This document shows positions 55,867 through 64,000 of a stretch of 64,000 nt of DNA, one piece after another. The translations under genes were made by a program, and so were the position numbers. How positions within the stretch are numbered: the stretch's first letter is position 1; each line of letters begins with the position of its first letter. This DNA is from Sulfurovum sp. (GTDB taxonomy: Bacteria > Campylobacterota > Campylobacteria > Campylobacterales > Sulfurovaceae), in assembly GCA_024637255.1 (NCBI GenBank), contig JAGXFO010000009.1, forward strand, positions 186,001-250,000, in the 5' to 3' direction. The notes under the pieces are model-generated. The model made no database searches. It worked only from the letters and a program-made list of their open reading frames with translations, and was not told the origin of the DNA.

Positions 55867-57101
55867 TTTTAACTCTATTTATGGTACTTGGTTTTAGTAT
55901 GGTAGCCGGTCATGCCAAAGAAATTATGAAGATAAGCGAAGATGAACTTATCATCAGGGGACTTTTGTATGATGAGTACAAGGCTTATGAAAATAGCTAT
56001 CAGGTATATAAAAAACTCTTTGATAACACCGGCGCAGAAATTTACCTGTTCAAAGAGGCAACATCTGCACTGTTGGCCAGGAACCATATATCCGAGAGTA
56101 TCGCACGTCTGAAAATATGGGACAAAACACATCCGCAGAGTATAGAAGTGAGACGATTGCTTATACCGCTTTATTTGACTGTAAAACAGGTAAAAAATGC
56201 GAAAAGAGAAGCAGAATATTTACTTGAGCAGTCAACACAGCCGATGGATTTGGATTTGGCTTCAAATTCATTTCTGTATGCCGGAGAATTTGAACGGGCC
56301 TTGGAGCTGCTAACTAAAATATATGAAACCCAACCCCAAGAAGCGGTACTGCTCCGTATGACTGAAATTATGGATGAGTTTACTAGTGAACGTAAAAAAG
56401 CTATACAATTACTTGAAGCACATCGCCGTATGAATATTGTGAGTAATGATCTCTACATCAGACTGTTACTACTATATCAGAAAGAAAAAGATATTAACGG
56501 TATTTTGGAAACCTATAAAGCACTGTATGCGCAAGATGATAATGAAGAGTATCTTATTAAGATTATAGATGCCTATGCCTATAAAAAAGATATCGATGGC
56601 GCCATCTCTTTTTTGGAAAAAGATGCAAAAAGAGAAGATATTCTTTATGAGCTCTATAAAACAAAAAAAGATTTTTCCAAGGCACTGATACTTACTGATA
56701 AATTATACAAAGAAGATAAAGATGCCAAATGGATAGCAGAAAAAGGTGTGCTTCTTTTTGAAAACTCAGAAAATAAAAATGATAAAAAGATGATAGCACA
56801 AGTGATTTCTTATCTTGAAGAGGCAATACATCTAGGTGTAGATGACAGTATTTATTTGAATTACTATGGGTATACACTTATAGACAAAGAGGTAGATATT
56901 AAAAAAGGTATGAAAGTAATAGAAGATGCATTGATTCAGCAGCCTGACAATACGTATTATTTAGACTCTTTAGCATGGGGATACTATAAGAAATACGAAT
57001 GCAAGAAAGCCTATGAGCTCATGAAGCGCGTGGTAGATGAAGAAGGTCTTGAGGAAGAAGAGATCATAGAGCATTGGAATGCAATCAGAAAGTGTAAGTA
57101 A
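55848..57101 (+). CDS. Exported TPR-repeat protein
   Basis: A 417-residue protein with an N-terminal signal-like segment (IVLTLFMVLGFSMVAGHA) and helical TPR-type repeats for most of its length (AGEFERALELLTKIYETQ, YGYTLIDKEVDIKKGMKVIEDALIQQPDNTYYLDSLAWGYY). It has no other domain. Such proteins act in envelope assembly or as scaffolds; which process is unknown. It overlaps the upstream gene, so expression is probably coupled. Confidence 0.7.
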   Translation: MSWNRIVLTLFMVLGFSMVAGHAKEIMKISEDELIIRGLLYDEYKAYENSYQVYKKLFDNTGAEIYLFKEATSALLARNHISESIARLKIWDKTHPQSIEVRRLLIPLYLTVKQVKNAKREAEYLLEQSTQPMDLDLASNSFLYAGEFERALELLTKIYETQPQEAVLLRMTEIMDEFTSERKKAIQLLEAHRRMNIVSNDLYIRLLLLYQKEKDINGILETYKALYAQDDNEEYLIKIIDAYAYKKDIDGAISFLEKDAKREDILYELYKTKKDFSKALILTDKLYKEDKDAKWIAEKGVLLFENSENKNDKKMIAQVISYLEEAIHLGVDDSIYLNYYGYTLIDKEVDIKKGMKVIEDALIQQPDNTYYLDSLAWGYYKKYECKKAYELMKRVVDEEGLEEEEIIEHWNAIRKCK

Positions 57102-57119
57102 TACTAATAGGGAACTAGC

Positions 57120-57125
57120 TATAAT
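57120..57125 (+). promoter_or_regulatory. -10 box (TATAAT) for trpC
   Basis: TATAAT followed by ACGCGAAAATTC, 27 bases before the trpC ATG. Confidence 0.55.
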
Positions 57126-57152
57126 ACGCGAAAATTCAACCAAGGTAGAACT

Positions 57153-57947
57153 ATGGCTCAGATATTAGATGAAATCCTTAAAAAAACAAGAGCAGATCTA
57201 GAGAAGAGAAAAGTAGAATATCCACTGGAGTGGTTAGGGCGTTCATTGGCCTTTAATCCTTTTGTGCCCAAGGATGTTAAAAGTGCTCTTAGGTCTACAA
57301 AAGAAAATCCTTACCGTATCATTGCAGAAGTAAAAAAGGCGAGCCCGAGTAAAGGGGTTATACGCGAGGATTTCGACCCTATGCTTATTGCTCAGCAGTA
57401 TGAAAAAGGCGGAGCAGACTCACTCTCCATCCTTACCGAACCCCATTTTTTCCAAGGGGACAAAGAGTATCTGGGTATGGTACGCCGTTATGTCAGTTTA
57501 CCCTTACTTAGAAAAGATTTTATAGTGGATAAATACCAGCTTGTAGAAGCTTTGGTTTTTGGTGCGGACTATGTGTTGCTTATAGCTGCTGCACTAAGCC
57601 GCAAAGAGCTTAAAGAACTCTATAACTATGCTTTGCATTTAGGACTTGATGTGCTTGTTGAAGTTCATGATAAATATGACCTCATAAAAGCAACGTTAGC
57701 AGGTGCTGATATCATCGGAATCAACCATAGAAATCTTGAAACCTTTGAGATGGATATGAGCCTAAGCGCAAAACTTATTCCGCTCATTCCTAACGGTAAG
57801 ATCATAGTGGCAGAATCGGGCATTACTGATCATGAAACAGTGGTTGAGCTATCTAAGATAGGCGCAGATGCTTTTTTGGTGGGAGAGCATTTTATGAGAC
57901 AAGATGATATCACCGCGGCCGTTAAAGCCTTGAAATATGGTGTTTAA
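57153..57947 (+). CDS. trpC: Indole-3-glycerol-phosphate synthase
   Basis: A 264-residue TIM-barrel enzyme of tryptophan synthesis. Motifs are [68 protein letters not shown] and [12 protein letters not shown]. Length is normal. It is transcribed alone; the other trp genes are not in the window. ATG follows CAAGGTAGAACT. It converges with yqeY. Confidence 0.95.
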   Translation: MAQILDEILKKTRADLEKRKVEYPLEWLGRSLAFNPFVPKDVKSALRSTKENPYRIIAEVKKASPSKGVIREDFDPMLIAQQYEKGGADSLSILTEPHFFQGDKEYLGMVRRYVSLPLLRKDFIVDKYQLVEALVFGADYVLLIAAALSRKELKELYNYALHLGLDVLVEVHDKYDLIKATLAGADIIGINHRNLETFEMDMSLSAKLIPLIPNGKIIVAESGITDHETVVELSKIGADAFLVGEHFMRQDDITAAVKALKYGV

Positions 57948-58391
57948 TTAGTCTAGCAATTTTTTTACCATTTGGTTAATCCGCCCACCGTCTGCCCGGT
58001 TTCCTATGGCTGATTTGGCTCCAGCCATGACTTTGCCAATATCTTTCATGCTCTGGGCACCTACGGAAGCTATAAGCGCTTTAATCGTGGACTCTAACTC
58101 CGCATCATCCATTGGTTCGGGTAAATACGTTTTGACTATAGCCATTTCTGCGTCCTCTTTTGCTACAAGGTCATCACGCCCAGCATCTGAAAACTGCGCC
58201 CTGGCATCTTCTCTTTGTTTGGTGTATTTCATTAAGATGGCTTCAACATCCGCATCACTCACCTCTCTTCGCTCATCTACCTCTATCTGTTTTATGGCAG
58301 CCTGTATGTTTCTGAGTGTGTCTCTTTTTACGCTGTCTTTCGCGCGCATCGCATCTTTTATATCAGATTTAATTTGTTCATTTAGGTTCAT
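57948..58391 (-). CDS. YqeY/GatB-like protein
   Basis: A 147-residue cytosolic protein related to the tail domain of GatB, implicated in tRNA-dependent amidation. Typical text is LNEQIKSDIKDAMRAKDSVKRDTLRNIQAAI and MKDIGKVMAGAKSAIGNRADGGRINQMVKKLL. Length is normal. It begins about 20 bases from a TATAAT at 58419-58424 (minus strand). Function is not well known. Confidence 0.85.
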   Translation of the reverse strand: MNLNEQIKSDIKDAMRAKDSVKRDTLRNIQAAIKQIEVDERREVSDADVEAILMKYTKQREDARAQFSDAGRDDLVAKEDAEMAIVKTYLPEPMDDAELESTIKALIASVGAQSMKDIGKVMAGAKSAIGNRADGGRINQMVKKLLD

Positions 58392-58573
58392 TGAAATTCT
58401 CCTGTATATTTAAAAATGATTATACTATAATTGACACATAAGTAAGTGCCGTATACAGAAGATAAGAGTAGCATTGAGAGCGTCAGACATTGTATTTCTC
58501 ATAAATTTCTCACTTTTATCTTAATTTTAGTTTAGCATGATACAGTAGACGCAAATATCCCAAAGGAACAAAG

Positions 58574-59494
58574 ATGGATGAAGAGAACAATAATGAATAC
58601 GGTATCAAGGTAGCGATGTTAATAAGCGACTCTAAATATAGAGGTACAATTTCCGAAGAAGAGGCTAAAGCATTGGGAGCTTCACTTTTTAACTATAGTT
58701 ATGGAGATGAAGCACTGGGCTATAAGCTCACATTTCACTGGGCGGTCAACACGCTTGAAGATACTGTCGTTCTGGCACGCCACACGTATGAAGGCGTACC
58801 TTCAGGTATAGCAGTGAACCACATGTTGGCACTTCTATTTACCGATAAAACCATAGGACAGATAGATACTGTGAACTATCAAGGTTTGGAACGTTTATTA
58901 CGAGATAATCCTACTATTGAAGCACTTCCTTCTTCTGAAAACTATGCTATAGTATTTGGAGTTGATGCTGTAAAACGTGCTGTAAAGATGTACACCAAGC
59001 AGGCACTAAGCCATGAAGAGCAAACTATTCCATGCAAAGACAGCCCTATGAGCCTCGCCGCCATAAAGGATGCCATTAAGCTACATAACATTCAAACGCT
59101 TGAAACACTTGTGGACTATACTAAGGCCGGATCTGCAGATACTGAGTGCAAAGAGAAACTTTTGGACCTACTTGAGGAACATAAAATTGCACTAAAAGAG
59201 CAAGAAGAGGCAGACAGTATTCTCTCTGCTACCCCTTTTGAGGACTTGTGTGCCGAGGGTAGAATCATTGCTATTGAGACTGCTATCGATAACACGGTAC
59301 GACAGTTTTTGATCATGGATGGAGGAGATATTGACATACTTAGTGTTAAGGAAAAAGGCGATGAGTTTGAAGTTTATATAAGTTATCTAGGTGCGTGCAG
59401 CAGCTGTTCAAGTTCGGGTGGGGGTACACTTCTTGCCATAGAAAATGCACTTAAAGACAAACTTCATCCAAATATACGTGTGATACCTATCTGA
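58574..59494 (+). CDS. NifU-like three-domain protein with lost N-terminal cysteines
   Basis: A 306-residue cytosolic iron-sulfur-cluster protein. The N-terminal part (about 1-140) resembles an IscU/NifU N-domain (HTYEGVPSGIAVNHMLALLFTDK) but the three scaffold cysteines are gone. The middle (about 155-205) resembles a BFD-type [2Fe-2S] domain with only one Cys left. The C-terminal Nfu domain (about 235-306) is intact: LIMDGGDIDILSV and YLGACSSCSSSGGGTLLAIENAL with the CxxC. It may work as a carrier rather than a scaffold. No nifS-like gene is next to it; it is likely transcribed alone. Confidence 0.72.
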   Translation: MDEENNNEYGIKVAMLISDSKYRGTISEEEAKALGASLFNYSYGDEALGYKLTFHWAVNTLEDTVVLARHTYEGVPSGIAVNHMLALLFTDKTIGQIDTVNYQGLERLLRDNPTIEALPSSENYAIVFGVDAVKRAVKMYTKQALSHEEQTIPCKDSPMSLAAIKDAIKLHNIQTLETLVDYTKAGSADTECKEKLLDLLEEHKIALKEQEEADSILSATPFEDLCAEGRIIAIETAIDNTVRQFLIMDGGDIDILSVKEKGDEFEVYISYLGACSSCSSSGGGTLLAIENALKDKLHPNIRVIPI

Positions 59495-59523
59495 TTTACA
59501 TGATACCAAAGTGCTACTCTTTT

Positions 59524-59548
59524 AAAGGGATTACACTATAATCCCTTT
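59524..59548 (+). promoter_or_regulatory. Palindrome with -10 box ending at the ATG
   Basis: AAAGGGATTA (59524-59533) and TAATCCCTTT (59539-59548) form a perfect 10-bp inverted repeat that includes TATAAT (59537-59542). The last base touches the ATG of the next gene at 59549. With no ribosome site, a transcript starting near the ATG would be leaderless; the palindrome could be a repressor site covering the start. Confidence 0.5.
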
Positions 59549-59815
59549 ATGATAATAACAATAGAAGATAAACAATTTGATACAGCAAAGATAACCCAAC
59601 TTTACCCTGCGGCCGTAATAAAGACAGGGCACAAGGATGAAACCACACAAGTGAGTCTTGAGTGGATAGATACTGAGGCTAAAGATAAGGTAGAAATAGT
59701 AGGGTATGGACTTTTTGTCAACCTGTCTGAGGATGAAAAACATACCTTTATGTTTAATACAAGAGAAGAGATGGATGAAGCTGTAGGGCACTTAGCCGTA
59801 CAGCTTAAATCCTAG
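59549..59815 (+). CDS. Small conserved-looking protein, unknown function
   Basis: An 88-residue cytosolic protein, beginning MIITIEDKQFDTAKITQLYP and ending AVGHLAVQLKS. It has a soluble alpha/beta pattern and a normal amino-acid composition. No known domain is recognised. Its stop overlaps the msrB stop (converging genes) by 4 bases. The promoter arrangement is odd because -10 and palindrome directly precede the ATG. Confidence 0.6.
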   Translation: MIITIEDKQFDTAKITQLYPAAVIKTGHKDETTQVSLEWIDTEAKDKVEIVGYGLFVNLSEDEKHTFMFNTREEMDEAVGHLAVQLKS

Positions 59816-60207
59816 TTTTCTTCAAAATTTAATGATGCAGAGTTAATGCAGTAACGCTGATACGTAGGTGCGGGGCCATCAGGAAAAACATGGCCCAAGT
59901 GTGCACCACACGCTGCACAACGTACCTCTACCCGTCTCATTCCCAGGGTAGCGTCTACAATTTCTTCTACAGCATCGCTCTTGATAGGTTCGAAATAGCT
60001 TGGCCATCCTGTACCTGAATCAAATTTACTTTCTGAAGTAAAAAGTGGTGTTGAACAGCATTTGCAACTGTAGGTACCTTTTCCTTTAAAGTCATGAAAT
60101 TCATTCTGAAATGGTGCTTCAGTTCCGTGATTTAGGCACACATTGTACTCTAAAGGCGTTAAGTCTTTTTTTAACTTTTCTTTTTTTAATTCTATTTTAT
60201 AAGCCAT
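59812..60207 (-). CDS. msrB: Peptide-methionine (R)-S-oxide reductase
   Basis: A 131-residue repair enzyme for oxidised methionine. Motifs are GTEAPFQNEFHDFKGKGTYSCKCCSTPLF with the first zinc pair, GTGWPSYFEPI, RVEVRCAACGAHLGHVFPDGP with the second zinc pair and the catalytic Cys in RYCINSASL. The start chosen is ATG 60207 (MAYKIELKK); the frame is open ten codons further. It converges on the preceding small gene. Confidence 0.94.
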   Translation of the reverse strand: MAYKIELKKEKLKKDLTPLEYNVCLNHGTEAPFQNEFHDFKGKGTYSCKCCSTPLFTSESKFDSGTGWPSYFEPIKSDAVEEIVDATLGMRRVEVRCAACGAHLGHVFPDGPAPTYQRYCINSASLNFEEN

Positions 60208-60301
60208 TATAATCCCTTGTTTTATTTTCTTAATCATAGCAGGTTTTCTTTGGATTTAAGTTAGATTATTCTATGATGTTATATAAATTATTGGAGAGAC
60301 C

Positions 60302-60946
60302 ATGACTACATTTCAACTATTACTTCTTGTGATTGCAGGAGGAATATTTTATCTTTTCTTTAAACAGCTTTTTTCGGGAAATCATCCTAAGCGGGGTGTG
60401 GATTTTGAAGCTAAAGTAGCAGATGAGCAGATAGGGGGCATAAACCGTCCAGACAAAACTTTTTCTTCGTCTACTGTGCAACCAACGCGAATGGAACAGC
60501 TTATTTCTATAGCCGATGAGGCAGTGGAGAAAGAAAATTTTGACGAAGCAAAAAAAGCACTAGGCTCAGCACTTATTATTGACGATAAGAATGCAGAGGT
60601 CCTTCAGCGAATGGGGTATGTACAAGTGCATATGAAAGAATACAATGAAGCCAAAGAGAGTTATGAAAAGCTCTTGTTTATGGATGAGAATGATGATATG
60701 ACACATGCATCACTTGCAAATGTTTTACATAAACTCTCAGATGAAGAGGGTGCAGAAAAACACCATGAGCGTGCAATTACACTAGATCCTGAGTATGCGC
60801 CACATCACTTTAATTATGCAAATACCCTGTATGACTTGGGACGTAAAGAGGAAGCACTTGTGGGCTATGCCAAAGCATATGAATTAGATGATACCCTTGA
60901 AGAAGCGAAAAAAATGATAAAAGAACTAAAGAGTGACAATGTCTAG
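60302..60946 (+). CDS. Membrane-anchored TPR protein
   Basis: A 214-residue protein with an N-terminal membrane helix (TFQLLLLVIAGGIFYLFFKQLF, residues 3-24) and a cytoplasmic TPR region (about 65-205) with FDEAKKALGSALIIDDKNAEVLQRMG, NEAKESYEKLLFMDENDD and YAPHHFNYANTLYDLGR. It is a likely scaffold. It shares bases with the next gene. Function unknown. Confidence 0.7.
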   Translation: MTTFQLLLLVIAGGIFYLFFKQLFSGNHPKRGVDFEAKVADEQIGGINRPDKTFSSSTVQPTRMEQLISIADEAVEKENFDEAKKALGSALIIDDKNAEVLQRMGYVQVHMKEYNEAKESYEKLLFMDENDDMTHASLANVLHKLSDEEGAEKHHERAITLDPEYAPHHFNYANTLYDLGRKEEALVGYAKAYELDDTLEEAKKMIKELKSDNV

Positions 60947-61163
60947 CGAATGCTTTATAACACAAGAAGCAACAAATGAGATACTTTTAAGAGTGACCAA
61001 TGTGTGCGCGGAGTGTTATGATGATATCAATAAGGGCGACACCATTCATTATGATATGCAAAATTATCGCTATTTATGTAAATCATGCCAAGAAAGACTT
61101 TGTGCACAAATGAATGAAAACTGTGAAATGATTGAGGAAGAAAGTGGCGGGCTTTTTTACTAA
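60939..61163 (+). CDS. Small four-cysteine (zinc-ribbon-like) protein
   Basis: A 74-residue protein, starting ATG 60939 (MSSECFITQ) inside the end of the TPR gene. Two CxxC pairs, NVCAECYDD and YLCKSCQERLC, suggest a zinc-binding knuckle. The rest is acidic (EMIEEESGGLFY). A GTG at 60933 is an alternative start. It converges with pdxA, overlapping by 4 bases. No function is known. Confidence 0.65.
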   Translation: MSSECFITQEATNEILLRVTNVCAECYDDINKGDTIHYDMQNYRYLCKSCQERLCAQMNENCEMIEEESGGLFY

Positions 61164-62074
61164 CTTTCTACAATATATTTTAGAGCATTTATATAACTTA
61201 ACCCACTTAATTTTACCTCTTTATATGCTACATCAAATGCCGTGCCATGATCTACAGAAGTCCTCAGTATAGGCAGGTTTAATGATACATTGATACCTTC
61301 ATCAAAATAGAGTGCTTTGAGTGGCGCCAAACCTTGGTCATGGTACATGGCTATGTAGTGTGTATAATGTGCCCTTACTCTTGGAGTAAAAGCCACGTCT
61401 GGAACAAGAGGCGAAGTGAATATCTTTTTGCCTAGTGTTTTGTGTGCATTGTCTATGGCTTTTTGTATGATTGTCTCCTCGTTTCCAAGTACACCCTCAT
61501 CTCCGGCATGTGGATTGAGGCCTAAAACAGCTACTTGTTTACTTGGTTTGGCGGTATGGTAAAAGTCTATCAGAAATCTTGTAAGTGACTCTTCTTTGAT
61601 GCTTTCAGCTACCATTTTAAGGGGTATGTGTTCCGTAAAAAGAGCGACATACATTTTAGGTGAACCTAACATCATGATAGCTTCAGCATTAAAAAAGTCT
61701 CGAAGTGCATCGGTATGACCCTTGTATTTGACACCTGCGAGTTCCCATGCTTTTTTATGTATAGGAAGGGTGGTCATAGCATCTACCTCTTGGTTTCGTG
61801 CAAGCTCTACTGCTTTTACAAATGAAGCATAGGCATATGCTCCACTGGATTTACTGACTACGCCTGCTTCGATGTCAAAGTAGGGAGCGATATTTTCTAC
61901 GGTTTTAAAATCATTCGGGATATGCAATATTAGTTTTTTGGCAGCTTGTTCCAGCATCATTCTGTCGATGCAATAGACAGGGTCTACTTCTTTTGAAATG
62001 ATGTCATGATTTTCAAGTGCAAGCTGGATACCTATACCGTTAAGATCACCGACCGAAATGGCTACTTTTTTCAT
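61160..62074 (-). CDS. pdxA: 4-hydroxythreonine-4-phosphate dehydrogenase
   Basis: A 304-residue NAD-dependent enzyme of pyridoxal-phosphate synthesis, working just before PdxJ. Motifs are ISVGDLNGIGIQLALEN, TTLPIHKKAWELAGVKYKGHTDALRDF, VAVLGLNPHAGDEGVLG and AMYHDQGLAPLKALYFDEGINVSLNLPILRTS, including the metal-binding His residues. Its ATG overlaps the pdxJ stop by 4 bases, so the two are translationally coupled. Confidence 0.94.
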   Translation of the reverse strand: MKKVAISVGDLNGIGIQLALENHDIISKEVDPVYCIDRMMLEQAAKKLILHIPNDFKTVENIAPYFDIEAGVVSKSSGAYAYASFVKAVELARNQEVDAMTTLPIHKKAWELAGVKYKGHTDALRDFFNAEAIMMLGSPKMYVALFTEHIPLKMVAESIKEESLTRFLIDFYHTAKPSKQVAVLGLNPHAGDEGVLGNEETIIQKAIDNAHKTLGKKIFTSPLVPDVAFTPRVRAHYTHYIAMYHDQGLAPLKALYFDEGINVSLNLPILRTSVDHGTAFDVAYKEVKLSGLSYINALKYIVES

Positions 62075-62853
62075 CTGTAAAGTAAAGCTTTCATGTCTAC
62101 TATGGCTTGTTCAAGTCCGGTATAAATAGAACGCGCAATAATGCTTTGTCCGATGTTGAGTTCTTCTATGGTTTCTATCTCGACAATCTCTTTCACATTT
62201 TGCATATTGAGTCCATGCCCTGCTGCAACACGTATGCCTAGTTTCACAGCATCACAAGAGAGCAGACGCAAGTTACACAGTTCATCATTCAGCATTTGTT
62301 TGAGTATTTTTCGCGAGAGTTCAAGTTCAGGAATGCTGTGATGTGTTTTGGAGAGATTGGTATAGAGCATGGCATAGATATTTGCGTATTTTCCTGTATG
62401 AAACTCTATCCACTCCACACCAAGATCAATGGATGCATTAAGGGCGTCTAAAGTGGGGTCAATAAAAAGTGAGACTTCAATCTCTTCTTTTTGTAGTCTT
62501 TTGATGGCTTCTTTGAGTTTAGGCTGCTCACCCATAACAGCAAGGCCGCCTTCGGTCGTTATCTCTTCACGCTTTTCAGGTACGAGGGTGACACGATGGG
62601 GCTTAAGTTTGCAGGCTATGTCTATCATTTCAGAAGAGATGGCACACTCTAGATTTACGGGCAAAGAAGAAAGCTCTATGATATTTTTTGCATCCATGTC
62701 TTGTATGTGCCGTCTGTCTTCACGAAGGTGAATGGTTATCTGGTCTGCTCCCGCACGTTTACAGATACTCAGTGCATCAAGCGGATCAGGGTCAGCTACT
62801 TTTCTTGCTTCTCTCAGTACCGCGATATGGTCGATATTTACACCTAATAGCAT
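62071..62853 (-). CDS. pdxJ: Pyridoxine 5'-phosphate synthase
   Basis: A 260-residue TIM-barrel enzyme that condenses the PdxA product with deoxyxylulose phosphate to form pyridoxine phosphate. Motifs are LLGVNIDHIAVLREARKVADPDPL, GADQITIHLREDRRHIQD, PHRVTLVPEKREEITTEGGL, IEFHTGKYANIY and RVAAGHGLNMQNV. Length is normal. A minus-strand TATAAT at 62955-62960 lies about 100 bases upstream, giving a long leader that contains a hairpin. Confidence 0.95.
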   Translation of the reverse strand: MLLGVNIDHIAVLREARKVADPDPLDALSICKRAGADQITIHLREDRRHIQDMDAKNIIELSSLPVNLECAISSEMIDIACKLKPHRVTLVPEKREEITTEGGLAVMGEQPKLKEAIKRLQKEEIEVSLFIDPTLDALNASIDLGVEWIEFHTGKYANIYAMLYTNLSKTHHSIPELELSRKILKQMLNDELCNLRLLSCDAVKLGIRVAAGHGLNMQNVKEIVEIETIEELNIGQSIIARSIYTGLEQAIVDMKALLYR

Positions 62854-62960
62854 ATTGTATCATTCTCCTTCTTCCAAGGCAAAGCCTCGGTAAGATTCTT
62901 CTCACTAAAGCTACGCCTGTGGCGAGAATTAGGATTTAGAATCGGTTAAGATTTATTATA
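62854..62960 (-). promoter_or_regulatory. Leader and -10 region of pdxJ
   Basis: TATAAT (minus strand, 62960-62955) is followed by about 100 bases of leader before the pdxJ ATG. A GAGAA/TTCTC pair around 62898-62930 forms a hairpin, and the minus-strand frame RHRRSFSEKNLTEALPWKKE runs into the pdxJ start but has no good start codon. A repeat or structured element is possible. Confidence 0.4.
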
Positions 62961-63051
62961 GCAAAAGTTTTTAAGATAGCATGAATATTTGAGTAGAGCT
63001 TAACCAACATTATGGTAAAATCGCCACAATTCTAATTATAAGGCTTATAGC

Positions 63052-64000
63052 ATGGCAAAAAGAAAAATTAAAAAAGCAGTATTGGCTTATTCTGGAGGAC
63101 TTGATACGAGTATCATCCTTAAATGGCTTCAAGATGAGTATGAATGTGAAGTGGTGACATTTACTGCTGATCTTGGTCAGGGTGAAGAGGTAGAGCCTGC
63201 ACGTGTAAAAGCATTAGCTATGGGTATTAAGCCTGAAAATATTTTCATTCTTGATTTGAGAGAAGAGTTCGTAAAAGATTTTGTGTTTCCTATGTTTAGA
63301 GCCAATGCCATCTATGAGGGCGAGTATCTTTTGGGAACATCTATTGCCAGACCGCTCATAGCAAAAAAGCAGATAGAAATTGCTCACCAAACAGGCGCAG
63401 ATGCAGTCAGTCATGGTGCTACAGGTAAAGGAAACGATCAGGTGCGTTTTGAGCTTGGTTACCTTGCACTTGACCCTGACATCACAGTCATTGCTCCATG
63501 GAGAGAGTGGGACTTGAATTCGCGTACTAAACTGCTTGCCTATGCTGAACAGCATGGCATCAATATAGATGGAAAAGGTAAAGCAAAACCATACTCTATG
63601 GATGCAAACCTTTTACATATTTCATACGAGGGTGAACACCTTGAAGACCCATTTGCTGAGCCTGAAGAAGATATGTGGCTATGGTCAGTGAGTCCTGAAA
63701 ATGCACCTGATAAGGCAGAGTATATCACTCTCTCATATAAGTATGGTGATCCTGTGGCAATTAATGGTGAGGAGATGAGTCCTGCAACACTATTAACAAA
63801 GCTCAATGACTATGGTAAAAAACATGGTATCGGACGTTTGGATATCGTTGAAAACCGTTATGTGGGTATGAAAGCACGTGGTTGTTATGAAACACCGGGC
63901 GGGACTATCATGCTTAAAGCACACAGGGCTATCGAATCTATTACACTTGACCGCGAAGAAGCACACCTTAAAGATGAGATGATGCCAAAGTATGCAAAAC
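63052..64000 (+). CDS. argG: Argininosuccinate synthase, 3' end outside window
   Basis: The first 316 residues of an enzyme joining citrulline and aspartate in arginine synthesis. The N-type ATP-pyrophosphatase motif is [16 protein letters not shown]. Further motifs are [43 protein letters not shown] and [27 protein letters not shown]. It starts with ATG at 63052 behind TTATAAGGCTTATAGC. The window ends within the gene; family length is about 400. Confidence 0.96.
   Translation, partial: MAKRKIKKAVLAYSGGLDTSIILKWLQDEYECEVVTFTADLGQGEEVEPARVKALAMGIKPENIFILDLREEFVKDFVFPMFRANAIYEGEYLLGTSIARPLIAKKQIEIAHQTGADAVSHGATGKGNDQVRFELGYLALDPDITVIAPWREWDLNSRTKLLAYAEQHGINIDGKGKAKPYSMDANLLHISYEGEHLEDPFAEPEEDMWLWSVSPENAPDKAEYITLSYKYGDPVAINGEEMSPATLLTKLNDYGKKHGIGRLDIVENRYVGMKARGCYETPGGTIMLKAHRAIESITLDREEAHLKDEMMPKYAK

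Overview
The window looks like a chromosomal segment of a Campylobacterota (Epsilonproteobacteria) member, probably a free-living sulfur or hydrogen oxidiser of the Sulfurovum/Sulfurimonas type. I infer this from the low-GC, compact gene layout, the long (394-residue) TrmB, separate FtsE/FtsX/EnvC-like genes beside trmB, an OprD-like porin, an AMIN-type amidase and the general protein style. No rRNA, tRNA, CRISPR array, insertion sequence or prophage was seen. The content is mostly core genome.

Layout. 0-5 kb: envelope cluster tolR(partial)-tolA-tolB-pal-cpoB followed by an L,D-transpeptidase, interrupted between tolA and tolB by about 500 bases of decayed sequence that includes the tail of an EAL-domain gene. 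5-12.8 kb: slyD, a degenerate phosphorelay-like protein, a rubredoxin gene on the minus strand, fabD, mtnN, a TtcA-like PP-loop gene, a small exported protein, rluD-type pseudouridine synthase and trmB. 12.7-16.6 kb: ftsE-ftsX-envC-like division and peptidoglycan unit plus a DUF2279-like exported protein. 16.6-24.8 kb: pyrH, rpoZ, spoT, tyrS, a nitronate-monooxygenase-type flavoprotein, two tandem N-acetylmuramoyl-L-alanine amidases and ppa.

25-39.7 kb is the most specialised region: a TakP-like TRAP transporter (dctP-dctQ-dctM), a Cache-domain sensor kinase and OmpR-type response regulator, a porin, a DUF485/ActP acetate permease pair, a cNMP/CBS/DUF294 signalling protein, a DnaQ-like exonuclease, acetyl-CoA synthetase and an AEC permease. 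It reads as an uptake and activation island for small organic acids. Two transcription units in it (dctP and porin) carry upstream tandem 11-bp repeats with a (T)TAATGC core, which I propose are sites for the response regulator encoded between them.

39.7-64 kb is mixed housekeeping: an rpoD-cinA-like-MFS unit on the minus strand, leuD-leuB, cca, a purU gene split by a frameshift at an A6 run, trmL, a small membrane protein, glyS, a HIRAN-domain protein, a MATE exporter, an MnmC-like oxidoreductase, bpt, a TrmN6-like methylase, a YkgJ-like cysteine-cluster protein, TPR proteins, trpC, yqeY, a NifU-like protein with lost cysteines, msrB, pdxJ-pdxA and the start of argG.

Regulatory points that stand out are three TATAAT boxes placed only 6-7 bases before an ATG (possible leaderless mRNAs), a perfect 21-bp hairpin closing the response-regulator gene, and a diverged, coding-like repeat in front of both cca and trmL. 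No obvious new defence or mobile system was found.
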